Positions 9,671 through 17,479 of a stretch of DNA of 64,000 bases are shown here, in pieces; within the stretch, counting starts at the first letter, position 1, and the number at the start of each line of letters is the position of its first letter. The position numbers and the translations under genes are program-made. Where the stretch lies: NCBI RefSeq assembly GCF_024679095.1, contig NC_066544.1, positions 3,056,283 through 3,120,282 on the forward strand, in the 5' to 3' direction. This stretch comes from Eriocheir sinensis. Taxonomy: Eukaryota > Arthropoda > Malacostraca > Decapoda > Varunidae. The notes beneath the pieces were generated by a model. The model did no database searches and had not been told where the DNA came from. It was given only the letters and a program-made list of their open reading frames with translations.

Positions 9671-11084
9671 TGAATCTTTTTCAACTACTGGAGGATAGGA
9701 TTCTGTTCTTGCGGGGAAAAGTTGATGAGGTAGACATGGATTATAGTTTTCACTCAGTTCACTCTCGGGTAAAGAGGGGGTTGCTCAACATCGTTGGGTC
9801 CGCCTCAAAGTTCCTCTTCGGTACAGCAACCGACGAGGACGTACGCGATTTGCGGGACCACTACGCTCATGTACTTTCCTTTGCTGCCCGAAATCGCAGG
9901 GTGATCAACGCCAATTGTAGAAAACTTGCGCGGTTGCATACTCACATTGAGGAACTGCTAGAGCAGACAAATAAGATGGTTGAGGTTATCACCATAGTTG
10001 TCAAACAGATCGACCAGGTGAATCAGTTTTTCCTCCTGGATCAGGCCTTGCATGTATTGGAAAACGTCATTAACTCTGTCGCAACGGCAAATCAGCAGGT
10101 TATTAGCAACATGGTTGATGCAGTGCCTTGTTCCCTCTACACGATTTGAGAACGACTGTCCATATCGGGTATCAAAATAATAGCCTCACACCTTTATTCA
10201 ACCCAGACATGAGTCAATATTTTTACCCCTTGATTGAGTCCAGCCTCACCCCCGATGCCATAATCATTCATGTTCCATTTCAGACGGCGGACGTGTTTGA
10301 GGCACACGAAATTGTCCCGTTCCCTTTTTCAGCTAAGGACAGTGTGTTAGCCCTGGACACGTCCCCGTCTCTTGTTCTAATCGCGAAGGATTTCGCTCTG
10401 TATTCAACAGGTAGCTATTCACTCTTGCGATATTGCAAGGAGACGGTCTTCGGGCGATTCTATTGCTCTGCGTCTCTCTTTGCCTTCCTACCAGTTCGGG
10501 GAGGGGTATGCGAGATCGCCCTCACCCTCGTGAACGCGTCTGACGCTCTTTCCCTGTGCCCTTACAAGCAGCAACCACCAACACCTGTTTTCCGTAAGAA
10601 CTTTCAGGGTCTGCATTTTTTCTATTTCCCTCAGCCCTTCTATGTATCAGTCATCTGCCCGGAGGGTACCACTTATCAGCGGGTTACTGGTCACTATGCC
10701 ATAGCGGAAGCATGCTATATCCGCTCCACTAACATAACAACGTACCCGTCCCGGATCCGTCTGGTTTTCACGGCCAATATTTCCCATCGAGTGTGTCCTC
10801 TACGGTCTCTCGATAACATTCACTTCTCCAGCATCTCTTATGTGACTAATTCCCTTAATTCATTGTCTTTCGCAAACAAAACAGAGTTTGCGGAAACCTT
10901 GGAGGAAACGCTGCCTGAATACTTGCATCTCCCCTACTTGTACCCTGGATTTTTTGTACCAATGTTTCTGATGTTCGTCAGTCTCGTCGTCATGTGCTAC
11001 CTTATTAGGAGGAACTCTGTCCTGCTCGATTATTTGGTTGTGCAGACACGGCGACTGGATGCAGGGAGGTCACTGGCAAGGTAG
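9234..11084 (+). pseudogene. env: env of copy 1: F-type fusion glycoprotein, disrupted
   Basis: The start at 9,234 (two adjacent ATGs) gives a short hydrophobic signal peptide, then an ectodomain. A furin-type RVKR site lies near 9,768-9,779, followed by a Gly/Phe-rich fusion-peptide-like segment and a Leu/Ile-rich helical stretch. A single transmembrane segment sits near the C-terminus (about 10,945-11,010), with a short cytoplasmic tail. This layout is that of baculovirus F and errantivirus Env proteins, which mediate membrane fusion. The gene is broken by a SINE insertion with poly(A) at 9,492-9,664 and by a deletion with frame change around 10,118-10,130. The last piece is open to 11,084. 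Confidence 0.88.
9492..9664 (+). mobile_element. Short SINE-like insertion with poly(A) in env
   Basis: Copy 2 keeps the uninterrupted site (CTTCTAGTACC directly followed by AACTCTCTGAATC), so these about 170 bases are an insertion. It starts near CAAGATGGCGCCACTATAA and contains the phrase GGCCGACCATCAGGCCCCAC twice in slightly different form. It ends with CTACCGGCGCAACAGGC and an A-run of about 27. A related copy lies inverted at 59,266-59,400. No clear tRNA-type A/B boxes were seen, so the class is open. CTTCTAG occurs twice at the left edge, but no clean target duplication is visible. Confidence 0.75.
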
Positions 11085-11491
11085 TTTGTCCTTTTCTCAA
11101 GAAAGTCAGAGGACAGAACCCTGGCATTCCCCTGCTCCTATACTTAAGATTGTACTATGTTTCACTACTGTATGTTTCACTACTGTATATTTTTTTTAGG
11201 AGCTAGATGAACGTTTCATTATCTAACTATGCCAGTTGATAGCTTCTTCTACTTGTGTCCTTATATTTATCTTTTGAGAGATTTCTTATGTTTCATGTCA
11301 CACGTTGTGTTTTACCTCTCCCTATTTATATTGTAACTCCACATATGTTCTTACATAGCCAGTGTTTTGATGTAATTGTATCATAGGCAGTCTGCTTGAC
11401 AAACTCCCACTATGTATGTTAATGGTAACTAAACTGCTATTTAGATTTTTGTATATCGCGAGGTCGCGATCACTGGTAGGTGACCGAGCAG
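11085..11491 (+). other. 3' untranslated region of copy 1
   Basis: Non-coding stretch between env and the 3' LTR, alignable with 46,391-46,801 of copy 2. It contains two near-identical words TGTTTCACTACTGTAT. A perfect 7-bp inverted repeat (ATCGCGA, GG, TCGCGAT) lies at 11,455-11,470, 21 bases before the LTR, and is kept in copy 2. No classical polypurine tract is evident immediately upstream of the LTR, which is odd for the family. Confidence 0.7.
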
Positions 11492-11869
11492 TGTTATAGT
11501 AGTATATCAATGAATTATTATTATTGTTATTTAGTATCACCACGAATTAGGCATACAATTGTCAATGGAAAAAAAAACACGACAGATAGATCACGGCACC
11601 TTATAGGAATGTCGTCCGTCAGTGTTTACCGTCTCAGTTTGTATACAAAGTATTTCATCAAGCTTGAAAGTCACCTTGACGTACGTGACCAATTGTAACA
11701 ATTATTTTCCAACCTGTAACTCGTCATTCCTTCACGAGAGTCCGACTGACACACAACGGCAGTCGCTCTCGCTTCGACGCTCCTTGTACATAGGCTAACA
11801 ATATATTCGCCTTAAGGAAGCTGAAGTCTTAATCAACGCCCTTTAAACGCCCCCCGGTAACCCGTTACA
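11492..11869 (+). repeat. 3' LTR of copy 1
   Basis: 378 bp from TGTTATAGTAG to CCGTTACA. It is followed at once by ACTC, the 4-bp target duplication matching 1,174-1,177. It is homologous over its length to the 5' LTR; the main length difference is the 12-base stretch containing ATTATTTTCC, present here and missing at 1,178-1,543. Confidence 0.92.
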
Positions 11870-12098
11870 ACTCTTGCATCAGATATTTGGACAGCGCACA
11901 ACTTAAAAAAGAAAATCTTGGCAGTATGGCCACGGGAGTGGTGGAGACATGCAATTAACTGGTTTAGAAGATCATTTGTCATAAAAATATCGATATGAAA
12001 TAATAACAGAAGTAAGGTAGCCTACCTTTATTGGTAGAAGACTGTGTATTAGAAGCGTCGAGCAGATGAAAAGAAAAGTATTTGATTACTCGGCCCAA

Positions 12099-12150
<52 letters not shown>

Positions 12151-12265
12151 ATATGCACACATAATAAAAAGGTGGACAGGGCCCTTGTAATATGTGGTAA
12201 GCATCTGTTTGGAGGAAAAACTACTGAACACATTACAGAACACCTAAACATAAGAAGGTAACTTA
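11870..12265 (-). mobile_element. LINE-C relic, segment 2
   Basis: Continues the LINE-C copy from 1,177. ACTCTTGCATC..., ATTTGGACAG, GACATGCARTTARC, AAAATATCGATA, GTAGAAGACT and a GATATGCA...GGGCCCTTGTA phrase align in order with 30,750-30,950 and 34,050-34,260. The (CA)n run at 12,103-12,147 sits where LINE-C copy A also has a short CA run (34,160). The segment ends at the TA target of the foldback element. It is untranslatable in practice. Confidence 0.7.
12103..12147. repeat. (CA)n microsatellite
   Basis: About 22 uninterrupted CA units inside the LINE-C relic. It appears to be an expansion of a CA tract already present in LINE-C (see 34,160-34,173). Confidence 0.95.
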
Positions 12266-12360
12266 TAGTCCGACACATCTTAAGTGGCGCCTCTGACGTA
12301 GGTAGCTCCCCATACACTGGTGTCATGTCTCCTACGCAGCTCCCGAACCGCGCCCCTCAC

Positions 12361-12361
<1 letters not shown>

Positions 12362-12411
<50 letters not shown>

Positions 12412-12692
12412 AAAAAAAAAAAAAAGTTTTTGTGTGAATGATTCTCTATTTGTGAGTGAATACAAAGAAAATTGTACAACACTTGGCATCGTTACCTCCG
12501 CGACGTTGTCAGCTCATTAGCGGTCCGAACCCAAAACACCATAGCTAAAAGCGGTTTAAATCTTTCCCTCGAGTTCGGGAAAGTCTCTCGTAGGCGGAGT
12601 ACCGACCGACAAAATTCTCTCGCGGCCGCCTTTGGATTTTCGCCTGTTGTGTTTCTCGAAACTATTTCACACACACACACACACACACACAC

Positions 12693-12738
<46 letters not shown>
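12362..12738. repeat. Complementary (CT)n / (CA)n-(GA)n tracts of hairpin 1
   Basis: (CT)n at 12,362-12,407 faces (GA)n at 12,697-12,738 across hairpin 1, so the arms can extend through them. A (CA)n run (12,668-12,692) precedes the GA tract. The loop sequence between (about 12,420-12,660) has no recognisable gene. Confidence 0.9.
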
Positions 12739-12740
<2 letters not shown>

Positions 12741-12935
12741 TGTGAAGGGTGCGAGTGGCGCGGTTCGGGAGCTGAGGTGGAGACGTGACACCAGTGTATG
12801 GGAAGCTACTTACGTCAGAGGCGCCCACAGAGTTATAAACCTAGAGCGTGCGCTCCCGTGTTGTGGGGTTGACAGCGGGTGAGGCAAGCTACCCTGGCGC
12901 GGCAGCCATCTTGGGGAGCCCACTTTCCCTCACTC

Positions 12936-13484
12936 TGTGGTGGTGGTTTTGATGGTGGTAGTGGTGGTGGTGATGGTGGTGGTGATGGTGGTGGTGACGG
13001 TGGTGGTGGTGGTGATGTGATGGTGGTGGTGGTGATGTGATGGTGGTGGTGGTGGTGATAGTGGTGGTGGTGGTGGTGATAGTGGTGGTGATGGCGGTGG
13101 TGGTGATGATGGTGGTGGTGATGATGGTGGTGATGGTGGTGGTGGTGATGGTGGTGGTGGTGGTGATGGTGGTGGTGATGGTGGTGGTGGTGGTGGTGAT
13201 GGTGGTGATGGTGGTGGTGGTGGTGGTGGTGATGGTGGTGGTGGTGATGGTGGTGGTGGTTCGCGTTTGTTTTGGTGGTGGTGATGGTGGTGGTGGTGGT
13301 GGTGATGGTGGTACGTGATAGTGGTGGTGGTGGTGATGGGGGTACGTTATAGTGGTGGTGGTGGTGGTGATGGTGGTACGTGATAGTGGTGATGGTGGTG
13401 GTGGTGGTGAGGGTGGTACGGGTTAGTGGTGGTGGGGGTGGTGGGGGTGGTGGTGGGTGCTAGTGGTGGTGGTGGTGGTGGTTT

Positions 13485-13542
<58 letters not shown>

Positions 13543-13650
13543 ACCACCACCACCACCACCATCATCACCATTACCACCACCACCACCACCATCATCACCA
13601 CCACCACCACCATCATCACCACCACCACCACCACCATCACCACTTACCAC
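12936..13650. repeat. (GGT)n/(GA)n/(CCA)n composite microsatellite of hairpin 2
   Basis: GGT/GAT-rich triplet array to about 13,480, (GA)n at 13,488-13,541, then a CCA/TCA array to 13,650. The GGT and CCA blocks are mutually complementary and extend hairpin 2. Predicted poly-Val/Met or poly-Thr/Pro frames here are repeat artefacts. Confidence 0.93.
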
Positions 13651-13810
13651 TTACCTCCACTTTGAAGTTGCCGGCTGGAGCACAGAGTTGGCTGGACTGG
13701 GCTCCCAAAGATGGCGGCCGAGGTACTTCCGGTTGCCGCACCCGAGTGTCTGGCTCGCGCGCTCTAGGTATATAACTCTGTGGAGGCGCCACTTAAGATG
13801 TGTCGGACTA

Positions 13811-15050
13811 TAGTAAGAGGTGATATACGACGTTTATTTTCGAAAATTTAAGTTTCAGGATTGGCCTAGAATGATTAAGGTAGAAGACGGGAACCGATGT
13901 GTACTATGGATGAATAGGGGATGGGTTTTTAGAAGTGTTTACTGAGTTGTCAAATTAAAGAAGAAAGTTTTTAAGCATCGAAAGAAACTTAACTCCTGCC
14001 CCATCCATATATTATAAAACGGTCAAAGGTTAAGCGTTCAATGACTTCCAGCCTCGAGTTGTATAAGTCGTGTTGTGATGTTATATGAAAAAAAATCGAT
14101 GTTAAGCAATTCATAAAAACTGAAAAACAAGATGCGGGTGTGATATAAAACATAGCACAGCGCAATATCACTGATTATGGGATGGAGTAATGACCGCCCA
14201 CCACAGAAAAAAAGGGAATATATATAAAATATTATTTTTAAGGACAGAAGGAGGAATTCTAAAGTGTCCATAAGTCTTCTGAATATTCGAGCCAGAAAGA
14301 ACAGAGGAAAATATAATTCTTAAGACTTTAAATATTAGGCATTGTAAATTTGGTAGAGAAATGAGTAAGAGGAATGCATCTGAATCATTGAAAGTGATGA
14401 TTTCAGAACGAAGAATTCAAAATTAGAGACATACGGCACAGTTATAGTGAAATGAGGATTAAAGACAGGTGGGAAAGGCAAATAATTGATGATATTAGAG
14501 ATGTTTGGGCAAGCTTCTGACATATTATATAATGAACGAATTGTGATAATTCGAAGAATTACTCGATTCTAGACAAATAAAAAGTGTTACTGAATATGGA
14601 AGGCAGGTATATTATTTGAACTGCCTCAATTTTTCAGAGCACGAGAACAAGCGTGATCGAACCCGGATATTTTAGCATACGGGATAGAGACAGTTCGTGG
14701 ATTGTGTGCTTCCATCCCTTAGACAATCACTAGGTTTTGGCATAGCTACACACTGAAGGGTTTTAACCCAGGGAAGCAATAGGATTAAAAGGGTATTCTG
14801 AAAAGTACAACATCAGGTCTTCCCGTTGAAGTGAAGCATCATTCCAGAAGCATGGTGTGTGATGAAGGGTTTACAGCGTAGTAGAAAATCAAGAGACGAA
14901 GTGGAGGAGGAGGCGCTGACGGAGAAAGAGTTTTGAAGGAGAATGAGGTGATATAGATCAACAAATACAATACCATTCCATAGCAAACATTATTTTCTTC
15001 TCTCTCATGAGCTAATAAAGAAGACGAAGTGAAAAAAGACGAAAACAATG
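13811..15050 (-). mobile_element. LINE-C relic, segment 3
   Basis: Continues LINE-C beyond the foldback element. It matches in order TAGTAAGAGRTGATAT (34,290), GGTTAAGCGTTC (34,510), GTCCATAAGYCTTCTGA (35,245), GAAGARTTCARMATTAGAGA (35,405) and CACGAGAACAAGCGTGAT (35,690), then the CATCAGGTCGTCCC-like region (35,860). The segment covers the RT down to the linker before the endonuclease. Many indels separate it from the preserved copies and the frames are gone. The 5' limit near 15,050 is approximate. Confidence 0.65.
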
Positions 15051-15405
15051 GCGCAGCATCTTTCAAAGCATACATATTGCCCTCATTATTGGACAAGGAT
15101 TTCTTTTTTTGTATGGTTTGGTGTTTTATCGGAAACGAACCTAACCACTCCTACACGCAATAAACCGTAAGCACTTTGGGTCTCGGCATGATCATCTACC
15201 AAACCCCATCCAATTATTAGTAAGGCATTCATGCTTTGCGCCGTACCACTTTAGACACGATTCAAATTTCCTTTGAAATAACTTATTCACTCAATGTGCT
15301 GTTTTTTTCCATGTACTCACCCACAGCCATTCGTTGTCAGTTATTCTTATATGTTCCCCGTCATTTATTTAAATTTATTCCGAATCTTTCAAAATGTTAA
15401 TTAGT
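15051..15405. other. No gene seen between LINE-C relic and piggyBac
   Basis: AT-rich sequence without recognisable coding, RNA or repeat structure. Confidence 0.4.
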
Positions 15406-15409
15406 TTAA

Positions 15410-17132
15410 CCCTGGATAATAGGTATAATAGGTAACCTAGGGTATGACAGCCTACCCCAATAAAAATAATCATAAAAATAGTTCTTATGTTTCTTATGTC
15501 GGCAAATGCTTCAAGATACACAAAATTCAAGTTATTTCCATTCATTCTGACAAAAAAGGTGAACTGTAAGTGAAAAATAATATTTCTTACAATTTTCTGA
15601 AAAAAAAAACGACTAATTTGAATGTATCAATTTTGACGTCAACCCTCGGATAACTGGAAACTGAAATGCTGACTTCTTGGGTCACCCACAGTAGACCGAG
15701 GCTGGGAAATTATGTAAGCAAAAGCAGAAGCGGGAAATAAAAAAATAAAAAAAAGAGAAAATGCAAGAGGTAAAAAATACCAATACAAAATCATGTAATT
15801 TTTGGTCATTTTCAGGGGACACTACTCAGAAACTTTTTACATAGCTAATGTCTTTTGTTTCGATCTGTGTGCATATATATACACATAACATATTTAGCAG
15901 GTAAAATGAGTGATAATCCTTGACAAAACTTACTTTACTAGGATCTAAATGAAGTCATTGTAGAGGGGTGTGGTGTGTTCACCACACACCGGCCGCTGGC
16001 AGTGTATACACTGCTGCCGAGTTTCCGCTCCTTCTTCCTGGGACAGAAGACATATATTTTCATTGGGATTTCACCTTTAGCTGGACCCTGATGTGGGATC
16101 CTGATGTTGTACACATCAATGATTGTCATCTGTGTGCTCCTTTGTAGGCCTTGAAATGACATCTGCTCCTCCGCCCAAGGGAAGATCAGGTCTTCTGCCA
16201 GTATCATGAATTTTCTGCGCTCCTTCTTTGGTTGACCTCTGTCCTTCAGCATTCGGTTGTAGATGATCCATGTGTTGATAGTTGCTGCATTTAGCATGCC
16301 ATGGAACATACATAATGGCCACCGTCTCGTCTTTCGGCTGCATGAATAACGAACACACATCTGATCGAATGCGTCAACAGCGCCTTTAGTCTTATTATAG
16401 CATTCCACCATCTCAGGGTTTCCATTGGCTTGTATTTATTGTATATGTATGGGCTGATCATGTATAGTTGACATCATTTGGACAAATTTGATCTTCTTTT
16501 TGTCTGGATGGCAAGACAACATGGTCAGTGCTTGGTCATAGACGAAAGCAGATCAACCTTTGGGATGACTTTTTATCAGTCATTACGTGTGGTGTATGTG
16601 GCTTGTTGAGCCTCAGTGTCCCTAAGAGTTGTCAGGTAATAGTTTTGAAGACTATTCACAAGTTGCATAGATGTAAACCCAATTGTCTCCAGTAATATTT
16701 ATGTTAGTATGTTTGTAAGGCTCCACAAATTGCAGTGTCACAAAATGGTCTAAGGGCATACCCTGAGGTTGTTTTGTGTTTCCCAAGGTAAGGGTAGCCC
16801 CAGCATGTATTCAATTACCACATCGCAAATCATGATGACCTTTATGCTATATTTAGCTGGTTTATTAGAAATATAGACCCACCACGATAGGTAACCGGGG
16901 TATGTCATACCTAGAAACCTAACACGATAAGTAACCTGGGGTACGAGATACCCAAATGGATCTATAGAGCAAACTGAGAGGTTGTTACCGGGATAACCCT
17001 CCCATCCTTATGAAGGACCTGACAAGTCAGGAAGGTAAAGGAAAGGAGAGATCTCCTGGTCTTAAGTTCATATACATAAAACTTGAAATAAAAATGGTGG
17101 GGTGTGAGATACCCCAGGTTATCTATCCAGGG
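15410..17132 (-). mobile_element. piggyBac-like transposon with TTAA target duplication
   Basis: TTAA stands at 15,406-15,409 and 17,133-17,136. Just inside, both ends begin CCCTGGATA and continue, with a small indel, into TAACCT-GGGTAT. This is the arrangement expected of piggyBac elements, which insert at TTAA and duplicate it. Subterminal palindromic words occur near both ends: GGTATGTCATACC at about 16,899, GGGTACGAGATACCC at about 16,938, and a related word at 17,107. They may be transposase-binding repeats. A degraded transposase lies on the minus strand inside. Confidence 0.85.
15938..16870 (-). pseudogene. piggyBac (PGBD-type) transposase, degraded
   Basis: The C-terminal 157 residues are open (15,938-16,411). 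They carry YNKTKGAVDAFDQM, then SCSRKTRRWPLCMF and a TWIIYN helix, all landmarks of the DDE_Tnp_1_7 family. A Cys-containing tail (CPRKKERKLG...GRC) is what remains of the C-terminal Cys-rich region. Upstream (16,420-16,870) the reading is still recognisable in broken frames: PAKYSIKVIMIC, then a VEPYK region. The N-terminal third and some catalytic Asp residues are missing, so it is inactive. Confidence 0.85.
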
Positions 17133-17151
17133 TTAAGACAGCCACCTAAGG

Positions 17152-17421
17152 ATGTTTCCACTTCTCCTCCTCGTCCTCGTCTCTGGGATTCTACCGAGAG
17201 TAAATACGTTCGCCGGGTTCAACAGCAATGCGTACAGCGTCAACACTAATCTAAAGCAGTTATATAACGATAAAGACGTAGCGTTCACAAATGCCTGGCA
17301 TCACTTCAATGAGCGCCCAGACCTATTTCGCGATGATGGCCTCCACCTGAACGAGGTTGGTTTGGCGCGGCTTGGAAGGCTCCGGAACGAGGCAGTTGAA
17401 AGCTTTTCGAAAAGCTATTAA
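17152..17421 (+). pseudogene. ORF1 C-terminus of LINE-B (SGNH/GDSL esterase end)
   Basis: The open frame ends with FRDDGLHLNEVGLARLGRL, the block that in SGNH hydrolases carries the catalytic Asp and His, and which is found at the end of CR1-type ORF1 esterases. The upstream SGILPRV phrase is the usual strand before it. The hydrophobic MFPLLLLVLV start is the core beta-strand of the esterase exposed by truncation, not a signal peptide. The catalytic Ser block (GDS) lies upstream and is missing here. Confidence 0.7.
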
Positions 17422-17479
17422 AAAACTGCAGGCATGGGCAGGGCAAAGGCAGCCCTTGATCAATCAACCTGTAGCGTCG

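Larger units (their letters stand above)
1178..11869 (+). mobile_element. Errantivirus-like Ty3/Gypsy endogenous retrovirus, copy 1
   Basis: LTR element with the order LTR, primer-binding site, long leader, gag, protease, RT, RNase H, integrase, env, LTR. Both LTRs begin TGTTATAGTAG and end CCGTTACA. The 4-bp word ACTC flanks the element at 1,174-1,177 and 11,870-11,873, and the uninterrupted site is visible in other LINE-C copies, so the boundaries are firm. The element is disrupted by an indel in gag, stops and indels in pol, a loss of about 360 bp between pro and RT, two CR1 fragments that replace about 600 bp of pol, and a SINE plus an indel in env. The F-type envelope places it with errantivirus-like Metaviridae; that placement is family knowledge, and no phylogeny was run. 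Confidence 0.93.
12266..13810. mobile_element. Foldback-type DNA element with 28-bp TIRs and two internal hairpins
   Basis: The ends are a perfect 28-bp inverted repeat (starts TAGTCCGACACATCTTAAGT; 12,266-12,293 against 13,783-13,810) flanked by TA on both sides. The flanks join to give a LINE-C sequence, so the unit is an insertion. Inside are two tandem hairpins. In hairpin 1, 12,286-12,362 pairs with 12,739-12,824. In hairpin 2, 12,821-12,920 pairs with 13,699-13,790. The microsatellites inside each hairpin are also complementary. No transposase is present, so the element is non-autonomous. The TA flank would fit Tc1/mariner-type targeting, but the family is not established. Confidence 0.8.

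Noticed and set aside
17152..17190. Apparent signal peptide (hydrophobic run) at the start of a small protein
   Set aside because: It is the hydrophobic strand of a LINE ORF1 esterase exposed by 5' truncation; the downstream DGLHLNEVG block identifies the family.
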